Shown: positions 29,979-40,213 of the stretch, one piece after another
How the letters are laid out: the number at the start of each line of letters is the position of its first letter
How positions within the stretch are numbered: the first letter of the stretch is position 1
Assembly: GCA_036399055.1 (NCBI GenBank)
Contig: DASWNX010000020.1
Span: forward strand, 1-64,000
Reading direction: 5' to 3'
Length of the DNA: 64,000 bases
Source of the DNA: Jatrophihabitans sp.
Lineage (GTDB): Bacteria; Actinomycetota; Actinomycetes; Mycobacteriales; Jatrophihabitantaceae
Translations under genes and position numbers: made by a program
Notes under the pieces: generated by a model
What the model was told of the DNA's origin: nothing
The model's input: only the letters and a program-made list of their open reading frames with translations
The model's database searches: none

Positions 29979-31325
29979 TCAGCCGGGCAGGAACGCGGCC
30001 AGCAGCAAGTAGGCCACCGGGGCGCACGGCAGCAGCGAGTCCAGCCGGTCCATGACGCCGCCGTGACCGGGCAGCAGCTTGCCCATGTCCTTGAGCCCGA
30101 GATCGCGCTTGATCATCGACTCGCCCAGATCACCCAGGGTCGCGGTGGCCACGATCGCAACGCCGAACAGCGCTCCCTGCCACCACTGCTGGTGGAAGCA
30201 GAACACCATCATCAGGACGCCGGCGGCGCTGCCGGCCAGCACAGAGCCCCCGAAACCCTCCCAGGACTTCTTCGGTGACACGGTGGGCGCCATCGGGTGC
30301 TTGCCGAACAGCACGCCGACCGCGTAGCCACCGGTGTCCGAGCACACCACCGTGAGGATGAACAGGATGACCCGGGCGGCGCCGTCGTCGGCGTGGGCCA
30401 TCAGGGTGGCGAAGCCGGCCAGGAACGGGATGTAGAGCGCGACCAGGTTGCCGGTCGCCACGTCTCGCAGGTAGCCGGCCGCCCCGTCGGCGAGCCGCCA
30501 GATCGTCAAGCCCAGCACGGTCAGCAGCAACGCCCCGACCAAGCCGTCCGGGCCGCGGAACCAGGCTGCCGCCTCCATCGCCAGCACCCCGGCCAGCAGC
30601 GGCACCAGCGGCGGACGCGCCTCGACGGTGCCGACCGCGGCCACCATCTCATACACCCCGACAGCCACCGCGATGCTGAGCAGCACCACGAAGCTGGGAC
30701 GGTAGAGAGCCAGCGTTCCGATGACTAGCAGGGCCAGGGCCGCTCCGACACCGATAGCGGCGGGCAGGTCGCGTCCGGACCGGGACTTGCGCGGCGGCTT
30801 GGCTATCTCCGGAGTGCTGAACGGGGGCGTGTCGAGGGCGATCACGGCGACCGGATGCCGGCCCTGGGGGCTTGGGGAGGCGCCTGCCTCAGCCGCGCCG
30901 GGCGCCGGCGTGCCCACCGGATGGTCTGCGCTGTGGGGGTCCACCAGCGCGAGGCCACCGCGGGCGGGCTTGCCCGAGCCGCCGGAGCGCAGGGCCTCCA
31001 CGACGCGCAGGGGTCGGTCCGCGGAGGCCGCTGGTGCGGCCGGGCTCGCGGAGGCGGCCGGTGCGGCCGGGCTCGCGGAGGCCGCTGGTGCGGCCGGGCT
31101 CGCGGGTGCGACTGAGTCGGCGGTCGGCGGGCCGTCCTGCGGCGCGGGCGGGTCGTCCCGGCTGGCACGGCGGGCCGAACGTGGCGTCCGCTGACCGTCC
31201 ACCGGAGCGGATGCCCGCGAGCGGGCGATCAGCTCCGCGGCGGAGACTCCGGAGCCTCCCCCGTGCCGACCGGCCGAGGCGGGCTGCGCCGGCTCGGCGG
31301 CCGGCGGTTCGTCGCGGTCGGTCAT
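29979..31325 (-). CDS. cdsA: phosphatidate cytidylyltransferase with long low-complexity N-terminus
   Basis: The 448-residue protein has a disordered Ala/Pro/Ser N-terminus of about 190 residues, including three copies of a nine-residue ASPAAPAAS unit. About eight membrane helices follow, then the CDP-diglyceride synthase signature SMIKRDLGLKDMGKLLPGHG with GVMDRLDS at the C-terminus. It makes CDP-diacylglycerol for phospholipid synthesis. The ATG shares one base with the frr stop (TGATG). Mycobacterial CdsA is roughly 300 residues, so the extension is unusual or partly untranslated. Confidence 0.93.
   Translation of the reverse strand: MTDRDEPPAAEPAQPASAGRHGGGSGVSAAELIARSRASAPVDGQRTPRSARRASRDDPPAPQDGPPTADSVAPASPAAPAASASPAAPAASASPAAPAASADRPLRVVEALRSGGSGKPARGGLALVDPHSADHPVGTPAPGAAEAGASPSPQGRHPVAVIALDTPPFSTPEIAKPPRKSRSGRDLPAAIGVGAALALLVIGTLALYRPSFVVLLSIAVAVGVYEMVAAVGTVEARPPLVPLLAGVLAMEAAAWFRGPDGLVGALLLTVLGLTIWRLADGAAGYLRDVATGNLVALYIPFLAGFATLMAHADDGAARVILFILTVVCSDTGGYAVGVLFGKHPMAPTVSPKKSWEGFGGSVLAGSAAGVLMMVFCFHQQWWQGALFGVAIVATATLGDLGESMIKRDLGLKDMGKLLPGHGGVMDRLDSLLPCAPVAYLLLAAFLPG
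31021..31101 (-). repeat. 27-bp tandem repeat (three copies) within cdsA
   Basis: The 27-bp unit beginning gcggaggccgctggtgcggc occurs at 31021-31047, 31048-31074 (two changes) and 31075-31101. It encodes a nine-residue Ala/Ser/Pro unit in the disordered cdsA N-terminus. Confidence 0.85.
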
Positions 31326-31882
31326 CAGACCTCGAGGAGCTCGGCTTCTTTGTGCTTGACCAGGTCGTCCACGGCCGCCACGTACTTGTCGGTCAGCTTC
31401 TGCAGCTCGACCTCGGCACGGCGCGCCTCATCCTCACCGACCTCGCTGTCCTTGACCAGCTTGGCGAAGGTGTCATTGGCGTGCCGGCGCACCGCCCGGA
31501 TCGAGACCTTGCCGTCCTCGCCCTTGCTCTTGGCGACCTTGACCAGCTCGCGGCGGCGCTCCTCGGTGAGCTGCGGGAACAGCACCCGGATCAGGTTGCC
31601 GTCATTGCCCGGGTTGACGCCGAGGTCGCTGTCTCGGATGGCCTTCTCGATCGCCTGCAGCAGGCTGGCGTCGTAGGGCTTGATGACGGCCATCCGGGCT
31701 TCCGGGGTGCTGACCGATGCCAGCTGAGGCAGCGGGGTCATGGCGCCGTAGTACTCGACGTTGATGCGGGCGAAGCTGCTCGCCGCCGCCCGGCCGGTGC
31801 GGAGGCTGGTGAGGTCGTCGCGCAGGACGGTGACCGCCTTCTCCATCTTCTCCTCGGCCTCGAAGAGCGTCTCGTCGATCAC
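31325..31882 (-). CDS. frr: ribosome recycling factor
   Basis: A 185-residue protein with the RRF pattern throughout: [68 protein letters not shown], and the helical C-terminus [11 protein letters not shown]. It splits post-termination ribosomes with EF-G. It starts with GTG and lies between pyrH and cdsA in the usual order. Confidence 0.98.
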   Translation of the reverse strand: MIDETLFEAEEKMEKAVTVLRDDLTSLRTGRAAASSFARINVEYYGAMTPLPQLASVSTPEARMAVIKPYDASLLQAIEKAIRDSDLGVNPGNDGNLIRVLFPQLTEERRRELVKVAKSKGEDGKVSIRAVRRHANDTFAKLVKDSEVGEDEARRAEVELQKLTDKYVAAVDDLVKHKEAELLEV

Positions 31883-31929
31883 GTCAATCTCCTGGTTCTG
31901 GCGTCACGGCGGGGGGCGGGGCGGAGCTG

Positions 31930-32724
31930 TCAGTCCTCTGGCCCGACCAGCGTGCCGATCTTCTCGCCGCGGACCACCCTTGCGATGTTGCCATCGGCGA
32001 GATCGAAGACCACGATCGGCATCCCATTGTCGCGGCACAGGCTGAACGCGGTCGCGTCGGCGACCTGCAGCCCCCGGCTGAGCACCTCGTCGTAACTGAT
32101 GGTGTCGAACTTGACCGCGTGAGGGCTGGTCCTCGGGTCGGCGTCATACACGCCGTCCACGCCGCTCTTGCCCATCAGCAGCACGTTGCAGCCGATCTCC
32201 AGAGCGCGCTGGGCCGCGGCGGTGTCGGTGGAGAAGTACGGCATGCCGGCGCCGGCGCCAAAGATCACGACTCGGCCCTTCTCCAGGTGCCGTTCGGCGC
32301 GACGGGGGACGTAGGGCTCGGCGACCTGCCCCATCGTGATCGCGGTCTGCACCCTGGTGGGCACACCGGCCTTCTCCAGGAAGTCCTGCAGCGCCAGGCA
32401 GTTCATCACGGTGCCCAGCATGCCCATGTAGTCGGCCCGGTCACGGTCCATGCCACGCTGGCTGAGCTCGGCGCCACGGAAGAAGTTGCCACCGCCCACC
32501 ACCACCGCGACCTGGGTGCCGGACTCGTTCACCTCGGAGATCTGCCGCGCGATCGAGGACACCACGTCCGGGTCCACGCCGACCGAGCCACCGCCGAACA
32601 CCTGGCCCGACAGCTTCAACATCACCCGCCGGTAGGCGTTTCGCTCAGGACCGCGGCCGGCTTCGCCCGGTGCGTGGCGCGGGTGCGCAGACGACAGAAG
32701 GGCCGCCTGTCCGGTCTCGGTCAT
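31930..32724 (-). CDS. pyrH: uridylate kinase
   Basis: A 264-residue protein of the amino-acid-kinase fold: [60 protein letters not shown] and the [13 protein letters not shown]-like segment (here [19 protein letters not shown]). It phosphorylates UMP to UDP. The N-terminal 30 residues before RRVMLKLSG are an extension; an internal start is possible. Conserved position between tsf and frr. Confidence 0.96.
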   Translation of the reverse strand: MTETGQAALLSSAHPRHAPGEAGRGPERNAYRRVMLKLSGQVFGGGSVGVDPDVVSSIARQISEVNESGTQVAVVVGGGNFFRGAELSQRGMDRDRADYMGMLGTVMNCLALQDFLEKAGVPTRVQTAITMGQVAEPYVPRRAERHLEKGRVVIFGAGAGMPYFSTDTAAAQRALEIGCNVLLMGKSGVDGVYDADPRTSPHAVKFDTISYDEVLSRGLQVADATAFSLCRDNGMPIVVFDLADGNIARVVRGEKIGTLVGPED

Positions 32725-32815
32725 GACGGCCCCTCTCGTCGTAAAGAACGTTCCTTAATCCTGCCTCATCACTGCCCGGATCGCGGACAACGGCTCGGCC
32801 CGATCACAGGCTGCC

Positions 32816-33640
32816 TCAGGCTGCGCCGACCTCGAACCGGGCGAAAGCGGTGAGCTTGACGCCGGCCTCGTCCATCATGGCCTTGACCGTCTTCTTGTTG
32901 TCCTGAACCGCTGACTGCTCCAGAAGCACGCCGCCCTCGGACTTGAAGAATCCGTTCAGACGACCTTCGACGATCTTGGGCAGCGCCGCCTCGGGCTTGC
33001 CCTCCTCGCGGGCGGTGGCCTCGGCGATCCGCTTCTCGTTCTCGATCGTCTCGCTCGGCACGTCCTCGCGGGTCAGGAACTGGGCCTTGAGGGCCGCCAC
33101 CTGCATCGCCGCGCCGCGGGCGGCGCTGACGTCATCGCCTTCGAAGGCGACCAGCACGCCGACCTGCGGCGGCAGGTCGCTGGACTTGCGGTGCAGGTAG
33201 GTCGCGACCTTGCCTTCGAGCTTGACCGCCCGGCGCAGCTCGATCTTCTCGCCGATGACGGCGTTGAGAGCCTCGATGTTCTCGGTCACGGTCTTGCCGT
33301 CGGCCAGCGTCTCGGCCAGCAGCGACGCGACGTCGGTGGCCGAGGAGCTGACGAAGTGGGCCACGATGTCACCGGCCAGCGACTGGAACTGCTCGTTCTT
33401 GGCGACGAAGTCGGTCTCGCAGGCGAGCTCGATCATGGCGTTCTCAGCGGCGGCGACCAGGCCGTTGCTGGTCTGGCGCTCGGCGCCGCGCTTGGCGGCC
33501 TTGCCCGCGCCCTTGATCCGCAGCTCTTCCACAGCCTTGTCGAAGTCGCCGTCAGCGCCTTCGAGGGCCTTCTTCGCGTCCATCATCCCGGCGCCGGTGG
33601 CGTCCCGGAGCTTCTTCACGTCGGCGGCACTGATTGCCAT
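32816..33640 (-). CDS. tsf: translation elongation factor Ts
   Basis: A 274-residue EF-Ts: N-terminal UBA-like domain with [34 protein letters not shown], then the core with the [20 protein letters not shown] signature, two half-domains and the coiled-coil region near [16 protein letters not shown]. It exchanges nucleotide on EF-Tu. It follows rpsB by 138 bp; a stem-loop lies in that gap. Confidence 0.98.
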   Translation of the reverse strand: MAISAADVKKLRDATGAGMMDAKKALEGADGDFDKAVEELRIKGAGKAAKRGAERQTSNGLVAAAENAMIELACETDFVAKNEQFQSLAGDIVAHFVSSSATDVASLLAETLADGKTVTENIEALNAVIGEKIELRRAVKLEGKVATYLHRKSSDLPPQVGVLVAFEGDDVSAARGAAMQVAALKAQFLTREDVPSETIENEKRIAEATAREEGKPEAALPKIVEGRLNGFFKSEGGVLLEQSAVQDNKKTVKAMMDEAGVKLTAFARFEVGAA

Positions 33641-33711
33641 CGTTAGGTGTCCCGTCTCTCGTCTGTCTTAAGTGAGTCTGAAGTGGGACCACCCGGCAGG
33701 CGTGCCCATGG

Positions 33712-33747
33712 CGAGGGCGTCCGGTCTCATCGAGACGGACGCCCTCG
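33712..33747 (-). terminator. long stem-loop between rpsB and tsf
   Basis: Arms at 33712-33728 and 33732-33747 pair over 16 bp with a single bulged G and a three-base loop (atc). It starts 31 bp after the rpsB stop and has no U-tract on the tsf side. It could be a partial terminator that lowers tsf relative to rpsB, or a processing or stability element. Confidence 0.5.
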
Positions 33748-33778
33748 GCGGCGGTTGCCTGCTCAGGCGGTCAGTGCG

Positions 33779-34714
<936 letters not shown>

Positions 34715-35147
34715 CGGGCACGTCCTCCTTGCGTTCGTGCGCAGGCGCCCTGACGGGCTGCTACGCGGCCTCGGTTGTCGCGATCGACCGGATGGTCGAT
34801 CACCCTGGTGCCGTGTGCGCGGCCAGCGCCGGCTGGTGAGAGCCGGACCGAAGTCGACCGCTACCTGCTGAGGATCGGCAGGCGGGCACGCGAAGTCACC
34901 CGGCTTTCACCGGGCGCTGGTGGAAGTCTAGCGCCCGGGTCGCCGACGAACACAATCGCGGTCGCGGGCGGGGCTGCGAGCAGTGAGCGGGTGGGTGGCG
35001 GCTCCAAGACCGGCTTGGGTGGACCGGCTTCTGTGACCGGCTTCTGTGACCGGCTTCTTGTGGACAGTGCGTGACCTCGCCGGCGCAGTGTCCACAAGCT
35101 GGTGTCAGACCGCTGTCGAGGCGATTCTCCCGCGCAGGCTTGAACCC
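34715..35147. other. divergent intergenic region between rpsB and the M23 gene
   Basis: These 433 bases contain a candidate rpsB promoter about 210 bases before the ATG, leaving a long 5' leader. Leaders of S2 mRNAs can bind the protein for autoregulation, but I recognise no defined motif here. The right part has a near-repeated accggctt segment (35005-35055) and the M23 promoter hexamer CAGGCT (35135-35140). No gene is seen. Confidence 0.55.
34925..34955 (-). promoter_or_regulatory. candidate rpsB promoter within an inverted repeat
   Basis: TTGTGT (34955-34950), a 19-base spacer and TAGACT (34930-34925) on the minus strand. The -10 lies inside the loop of a 9-bp perfect inverted repeat, CCGGGCGCT (34910-34918) and AGCGCCCGG (34930-34938), so a regulator or hairpin could cover the start site. 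Confidence 0.4.
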
Positions 35148-35720
35148 GTGCACCTGATGAGCGCCATGATCGCGGCGATGACCCTGACGATGACCCTCCC
35201 TGCCAGCGGGGGCGCGCTGGCGGCTTCTGACGCCCAGCCCGGGCGGGTGGGGGTGGCCCGAGCAACCGGGGCGCCGGGGCTGGCTGCCGCGGGCGGGGTC
35301 GGCGATCGGCCCTATCGCGCGCCGCTGGCCGGCGGGCTGCGGGTGCGGGCGCCGTTCGCTCCACCGGCCGAGCGGTACGGCCGCGGTCATCTGGGCGTCG
35401 ACCTGGATACCCCGGCCGGAATTCCGGTGCTGGCCGCCGGCGCCGGCACGGTGCGCTTCGCCGGGCCGGTGGCCGGCCGCGGGGTGGTGGTGCTGGCGCA
35501 CCCGGACGGCGTCAGCACCGAGTACGAGCCGGTGACCGCCACCGTGCGGGCCGGTCAGCGGGTGCTGGCCGGCCAGCGGATCGGCCTCGTGCGCGGCGTC
35601 CACCGCGGTTGCGCGCCGGAGCCCTGCCTGCACTGGGGCGCCCGCCGCGGCGGCGCCTACCTTGACCCGATGTCGTTGCTCGGGCCGCTCGGCGTGGTCA
35701 GGCTGCTGCCCTGGAGCTGA
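35148..35720 (+). CDS. M23-family (LytM-like) peptidase domain protein, exported
   Basis: About 190 residues: a signal-like start rich in Met and Ala (residues 1-30), then an LytM fold: GHLGVDLDTPAGIPVLAAGAG (first zinc His and Asp), VVVLAHPDGVSTEYEPV, VLAGQRIGLVRG, and CLHWGARRGGAYLDP. The usual second motif HxH appears here as Cys-Leu-His. I recall CLHWG in the actinobacterial relatives next to rpsB, so this may be normal for the subgroup and could mean altered or lost activity. The start is uncertain: GTG 35148, with CAGGCT seven bases upstream, or ATG 35157. Confidence 0.83.
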   Translation: MHLMSAMIAAMTLTMTLPASGGALAASDAQPGRVGVARATGAPGLAAAGGVGDRPYRAPLAGGLRVRAPFAPPAERYGRGHLGVDLDTPAGIPVLAAGAGTVRFAGPVAGRGVVVLAHPDGVSTEYEPVTATVRAGQRVLAGQRIGLVRGVHRGCAPEPCLHWGARRGGAYLDPMSLLGPLGVVRLLPWS

Positions 35721-35739
35721 GGACGTCCTCGGGTCCGCT

Positions 35740-36849
35740 TCAGGCTCGCGGATGGGCTTGCTGGTAACTGGTGCGCAGCCGGTCGACCGAGACGTGGGTG
35801 TAGATCTGGGTGGTCGCCAGGCTGGCGTGCCCGAGCAGTTCCTGGACGGCCCGCAGGTCGGCGCCGCCGTCGAGCAGGTGGGTGGCCGCGCTGTGCCGAA
35901 GCCCGTGCGGTGACAGGCCTGAGCCGCCGGCCAGGTCGGCGGTGACCGCGTTGACCACCCGGCGGGCCGCTCGCTGGTCAAGCCGGCCGCCGCGGCGTCC
36001 GAGCAGCAGCGCCTGGCCGGAGGCAGCGGTGGCCCACTTTGGGCGGCCCTCCTCCAACCAGCGCTGCAGTGCGGCGTCGGCCGGGACTCCGTAGGGCACG
36101 GCGCGCTGCTTGTCGCCCTTGCCGACCACCCGCAGCACCCGGCGGTTGCGGTCCAGATCGCCCACGTCCAGGCCGACCAGCTCGGCGACCCGGATGCCGG
36201 CGCCGTAGAGCAGTTCCATGATCAGCCGATCCCGCAGCTGCTCGGGCTCGTCGCCGTCGAGTGAGTCGATCGCCTGGCTCGCCTGGCCGGCCGAGAGCAC
36301 CGTGGGGATCGAGCGGTGCGGTCGCGGGCTGACCAGCAGTTCGGCGACGTCGGCGGCGATCAGCTGGTTCTTGAACGCCCAGGTGCTGAAGGTGCGGGCG
36401 GCGGCCGCCCGCCTGGCCAGCGTGGTGCGCGAGGCCCCGGCCTGGTGCTGGCTGGCCAGCCAGCCGCGCAGCTGCCGCAGGTCCAGCGCCCGCAGCTCGG
36501 TCTCACCGGTGGAGCGCACATGGTGCAGCAACTGGGTGACGTCGCCCAGGTAGGCCGCGACGGTGTGAGCGGAGCGGTTGCGCTCCAGGCGCAGGTGCCG
36601 CTCGAAGGCGTCAAGCGTCTTGAGCAGGTCCGGACCCAGCTCCTGGCGCATCGCGGTCACGTCGACGCGCCGGGCGCCGGAGCGGCCAGCGCGGCTCGAC
36701 GATGCCAGCCGGGCGGTCGGCCGTTGGAGCTCGGCGTGTTTCTTGGGCTGGGCGCCGGTCCCGGCCGACGCTGACGCAGCCAGAGCGGCCACGTCGCTGC
36801 AAGGCCCGGTCATGCCGCTGACAGTGCGCGCGAGCCGGCCGAGGGTCAA
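35740..36849 (-). CDS. xerC: tyrosine recombinase XerC
   Basis: The catalytic set of tyrosine recombinases is complete: Arg in GAGIRVAELVGLDVGDLD, Lys in VVGKGDKQRAVPYG, HGLRHS (His and Arg), LLGHASL and the nucleophile in TTQIYTHVS. The SAM-like N-terminal domain starts at about LLKTLDAFERHLRLERNRSAHTV. XerC with XerD resolves chromosome dimers at dif. The longest frame begins at a TTG that overlaps the dprA stop as TTGA; an ATG at 36651 gives a standard 303-residue protein, so the first 66 residues are doubtful. Confidence 0.94.
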   Translation of the reverse strand: MTLGRLARTVSGMTGPCSDVAALAASASAGTGAQPKKHAELQRPTARLASSSRAGRSGARRVDVTAMRQELGPDLLKTLDAFERHLRLERNRSAHTVAAYLGDVTQLLHHVRSTGETELRALDLRQLRGWLASQHQAGASRTTLARRAAAARTFSTWAFKNQLIAADVAELLVSPRPHRSIPTVLSAGQASQAIDSLDGDEPEQLRDRLIMELLYGAGIRVAELVGLDVGDLDRNRRVLRVVGKGDKQRAVPYGVPADAALQRWLEEGRPKWATAASGQALLLGRRGGRLDQRAARRVVNAVTADLAGGSGLSPHGLRHSAATHLLDGGADLRAVQELLGHASLATTQIYTHVSVDRLRTSYQQAHPRA

Positions 36850-38108
36850 CTCGCCACGCTGGCCAGCCGGTAGCCCTCCCGGGCGACGGTGATCAGGCCC
36901 AGGCTCTGCAGCACCGGCAACGCCGCGATCACCTGGCTGATCGGCTGCCCGCTGAGCCGGGACAGCTCTGCTTCGGTGACGCTGCCACGCCGGCCGGGAA
37001 ATCCGTCGAGCACCGAGCGGTCCACCGCGTCGAGGCTGTCGTAGGCCCGCTGCCAGGATGCCTGGCCGCTGGCGCCCGACGCGCGGTCGGCCTCAGCCTC
37101 CGGTTCTGCCGACAGCTCCGTCGACAGCTCTGCCGAGCCGCAGTAGGCCAGCACCTCGGCGACGCTGGTGACCAACCGAGCCGGCTCCTCGTCCCGTTGG
37201 ATCAGCCGGTGGCAACCGGCCGACATCGCCGAGGTGACCGGCCCGGGCACCGCCAGCACCGGGCGGCCAAGGTCACGCGCGTGACCGGCGCTGTTGAGCG
37301 CGCCGGACCGGTGGGCCGCCTCGACGACCAGGGTCGCGGCGCCGAACGCCGCGATCAGCCGGTTGCGGCTGAGAAACCGTTGCCGGTGCGGAGCGCTGCC
37401 GGGTGGGCGCTCGCTCACCAGCAGCCCCTGCTCAGCGGTCCGGTCATACAGGTGGCGATGGCCGCTGGGATAGGGCCGGTCCAGGCCGCCGGCCGACACC
37501 AGCACCGAGCAGCCACCGGCGGCCAAGGCCCCGCGATGCGCCGCGGCGTCGATGCCGTAGGCGCCGCCGGAGACGATCACCACGTCGCGTTGGGCCAGGC
37601 CGTAGCTGAACTCCGACGCGATGTGCTCGCCGTAGGCGGTGGCCGCCCGCGAGCCGACCACCGCGACCGAGTGAAAGCCGACGGCGCCGAGGTCGCCCGC
37701 GCCCCGCACCCACAGCGCCAGCGGCGGGATCGGCTCGCCCCGCTCGGGCCGGGCACGCACCCCGGCCTGCCATTGCGCCACCCGCCGTTGCGCGGTGGCC
37801 TGCAACGCGGCGAAGGCGAAGTGAGGCCAGTCCTCATCGGCCGGGGTCAGCAGCCTGATGCCGTTGCGCTGGGCCGCCTGCAGATCGACCTCCGGGTCGG
37901 CGGCGGTTCGGCGCGCCTCGGTGCAGGAGGCGACCTCCGCGGGCGCCTCTCCGGCCCGGACCGCCGCGGCGGCGGCCAGATAGCCGTGCCGCTGCACGAA
38001 CATCCACAACGGCAGGGACGCCGGCTCGGCGACCCGGCTCAGATAGGCGCCGGCCAGCTGCAGCTGCTCCCGCTCGGCCGCGGTGGGCGAGGCGTGTGCG
38101 GCGCTCAT
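36846..38108 (-). CDS. dprA: DNA processing protein DprA/Smf
   Basis: A 420-residue protein with the DprA Rossmann core: VAVVGSRAATAYGEHIASEF, VIVSGGAYGIDAAAHRGALA, RFLSRNRLIAAFG, VVEAAHRSGALNSAGHARDLG and VLAVPGPVTS. A DprA winged-helix domain (residues 350-415) ends the protein. DprA loads RecA on incoming single-stranded DNA during transformation; its role in non-competent actinobacteria is unclear. The ATG overlaps the comM stop by 4 bp. Confidence 0.96.
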   Translation of the reverse strand: MSAAHASPTAAEREQLQLAGAYLSRVAEPASLPLWMFVQRHGYLAAAAAVRAGEAPAEVASCTEARRTAADPEVDLQAAQRNGIRLLTPADEDWPHFAFAALQATAQRRVAQWQAGVRARPERGEPIPPLALWVRGAGDLGAVGFHSVAVVGSRAATAYGEHIASEFSYGLAQRDVVIVSGGAYGIDAAAHRGALAAGGCSVLVSAGGLDRPYPSGHRHLYDRTAEQGLLVSERPPGSAPHRQRFLSRNRLIAAFGAATLVVEAAHRSGALNSAGHARDLGRPVLAVPGPVTSAMSAGCHRLIQRDEEPARLVTSVAEVLAYCGSAELSTELSAEPEAEADRASGASGQASWQRAYDSLDAVDRSVLDGFPGRRGSVTEAELSRLSGQPISQVIAALPVLQSLGLITVAREGYRLASVAS

Positions 38109-39634
38109 ACCGACGTCACCGCCGCCCGGCCGGTCCGCAGCCAGATCGCCTCGGACACCTCGGCCGAGCCTGGGCGGGCCATGCCTGCCAGGTCGGCCAG
38201 CGTCCAGGACAACTTCAGCACCCGGTCACACCCCCTGGCGCTCAGCCCGCCACGCTCGATCTCGGAGTCCAGCTGGGCCAGCGCCTGGCGAGGCGGCCGC
38301 CAGCTCCGCGAGCGAAGCACCGGCCCGGGCACCTCGGCGTTGGTGTTCCAGCCGAACGGCGCCCACCGCTGGCGCGCCGCTGCCCTGGCCCCGGCCACCC
38401 GGGCAGCCACCACCGCACTCGGCTCACGGGCGTCGCTGTCCTGCATCAGCTCGGTCCGCGACACCGGGTCGATGGGGATCTGCAGATCGATCCGATCCAG
38501 CAGCGGGCCGGACAACCGGCGCCGGTACCGGCGCCGGGCGTCGGGGGTGCAGGAGCAGTCAGTGTCCTTGCCAGCTCCGCACGGACACGGGTTGGTGGCC
38601 ATCACCAGCTGGAACCGGGCGGGGTAGCTGACCGCGCCGCCGGTGCGGTGCAGCGTGATCAGGCCAGATTCCAGCGGCTGGCGCAGCGAGTCGAGCACGG
38701 TCGGCTTGAACTCCGCCGCCTCGTCGAGCACCAGCACGCCACGGTGGGCCAGCGAGGCCGCGCCCGGCCGGCCCAGGCCGGCGCCGCCACCGACCAGGGC
38801 CGCCATCGAGGAGGTGTGGTGCGGCGCCTGCAACGGCGGCCGGCGGAGCAGGCCGGCGCCGCCGGGCAGCACGCCGGCCACGGAGTGGATCGCGGTCACC
38901 TCCAGCGCCTGGGCCGGATCGAGCTCGGGCAGGATCGAGGGCAGCCGCTCGGCCAGCATGGTCTTGCCGGCGCCCGGCGCTCCTTCGAGCAGCAGATGGT
39001 GCGCCCCCGCAGCGGCGATCTCCAAGGCCCGGCGGGCCACCGGTTGGCCCACCACGTCTGCCAGGTCAGGCAGCGGGGCCGGCGGGTCGCTCCGCCCGGC
39101 CGGAGCGCTGCCCAGCGCCGTGCCGCCTCGCAGCGCCAGCACGATCTCGGCCAGCGAGGCCGCCACCAGCACGTTCAGACCAGTCACCAGCGCTGCCTCG
39201 GCGCAGTTGCCCGGTGACACCACCACGGTGCGCACCCCGGCCTCGCGGGCCGCCAGGACCGCCGGCAGCGCGCCACGGACCGGTCGCAACCGGCCGTCCA
39301 GGCCCAACTCGGCCAACCACACCACGCCTGCCACCGACTCGGCCGGGACGGCGCCGGCCGCTGCCAGCACCGACATCGCCAGCGCCACGTCGAAGACCGA
39401 GCCGTACTTGCGGACGTCGGCCGGCAGCAGCGCCACCGTGATCCGCTTGTTGGGCCAGTCGAGCCCGGAGTTGAGCACCGCCGCCCTGATCCGGTCCCGA
39501 GACTCCAGCACCGAGACGTCCGGCAGCCCCGTGAACGTCAAGCCCGGCAGCCCGGCTGAGAGATCTGCCTCGACTTCGATGAGCCGCCCGGATACCCCGG
39601 ACAGCGCGATCGACAGGGTGCCCGCCAGCGCCAT
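38105..39634 (-). CDS. comM: ComM/YifB-type Mg-chelatase-like AAA+ ATPase
   Basis: About 509 residues. The N-terminal Lon-protease-like domain is ALSGVSGRLIEVEADLSAGLPGLTF ... LNSGLDWPNKRITVALLPAD. The AAA+ core has Walker A LLEGAPGAGKTMLAERLP, Walker B VLVLDEAAEF and MATNPCPCGAG. A zinc-like CPCG...DCSCTPD segment is typical of the family. ComM is a branch-migration helicase for recombination of incoming DNA. The ATG at 39634 overlaps the yraN stop (TGATG). Confidence 0.96.
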   Translation of the reverse strand: MALAGTLSIALSGVSGRLIEVEADLSAGLPGLTFTGLPDVSVLESRDRIRAAVLNSGLDWPNKRITVALLPADVRKYGSVFDVALAMSVLAAAGAVPAESVAGVVWLAELGLDGRLRPVRGALPAVLAAREAGVRTVVVSPGNCAEAALVTGLNVLVAASLAEIVLALRGGTALGSAPAGRSDPPAPLPDLADVVGQPVARRALEIAAAGAHHLLLEGAPGAGKTMLAERLPSILPELDPAQALEVTAIHSVAGVLPGGAGLLRRPPLQAPHHTSSMAALVGGGAGLGRPGAASLAHRGVLVLDEAAEFKPTVLDSLRQPLESGLITLHRTGGAVSYPARFQLVMATNPCPCGAGKDTDCSCTPDARRRYRRRLSGPLLDRIDLQIPIDPVSRTELMQDSDAREPSAVVAARVAGARAAARQRWAPFGWNTNAEVPGPVLRSRSWRPPRQALAQLDSEIERGGLSARGCDRVLKLSWTLADLAGMARPGSAEVSEAIWLRTGRAAVTSV

Positions 39635-40020
39635 CAGAACGCCGCCCGCAAGTGGCGCACCTGCGCCGGGCCACGCTCGCGGCGCAGAACCGACACCACG
39701 TCGAAGCGGATCGACTCCCAGTCGCCGGGATGCTCGGCCAGCCACTGGCCGGCCAGCAGCCGCAACCGCTGGGACTTGACCACGCCGACCGCCTCGGCGG
39801 GCTCGCCGAAGGCCAGCGAGGACCGGGTCTTGACCTCGCAGATGACCAGCGTGCGGCCCTCGGCGGCGATGATGTCGATCTCACCGCGGCCGCAGCGCCA
39901 GTTGACCTCGATCACCCGGTGACCGCTGTCAGTCAGGCAGCGGGCGGCGATCGCCTCGCCATAGCGCCCGAGGGCGTTCTTGAAGTGCGCATCCCTGGGA
40001 TGCGGGTGCTGAAGCTGCAT
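39634..40020 (-). CDS. YraN/UPF0102 family nuclease-like protein
   Basis: A 128-residue protein with the UPF0102 endonuclease-like fold: LGRYGEAIAARCLTDSGHRVI, EVNWRCGRGEIDIIAAEGRT and VICEVKTRSS, in which the Glu, Asp and EVK residues form a restriction-endonuclease-like active site. It is the first gene of the yraN-comM-dprA-xerC run. ATG 40020 gives a standard length; longer frames upstream lack conserved sequence. Confidence 0.9.
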   Translation of the reverse strand: MQLQHPHPRDAHFKNALGRYGEAIAARCLTDSGHRVIEVNWRCGRGEIDIIAAEGRTLVICEVKTRSSLAFGEPAEAVGVVKSQRLRLLAGQWLAEHPGDWESIRFDVVSVLRRERGPAQVRHLRAAF

Positions 40021-40213
40021 ACGCTCGACCCTGCCCGAACTAGAGCGCTCAGGCCCGGCGGCTAGCCAAGATGTGGATGACAAGGCATGGCTGTGGACGA
40101 CAACGAGACGGGGGCGTCCACCAGCGCCCGCAACAGGCCGGACAAGCGACAAGATCGTCATGGGCAGGCTAGGGATCGGGCAGGCTAGGCCAGTGGAAGG
40201 AATGCGCGCTCTT

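Noticed and set aside
27978-30278. A 766-codon open frame on the plus strand over the TrmB and rlmN genes
   Set aside because: It is antisense to two well-supported genes, has His/Gln/Arg-rich shadow composition and no domain; high GC keeps such frames open.
37197-38627. A 476-codon plus-strand frame across dprA and comM
   Set aside because: Antisense to both genes; composition is that of a shadow frame.
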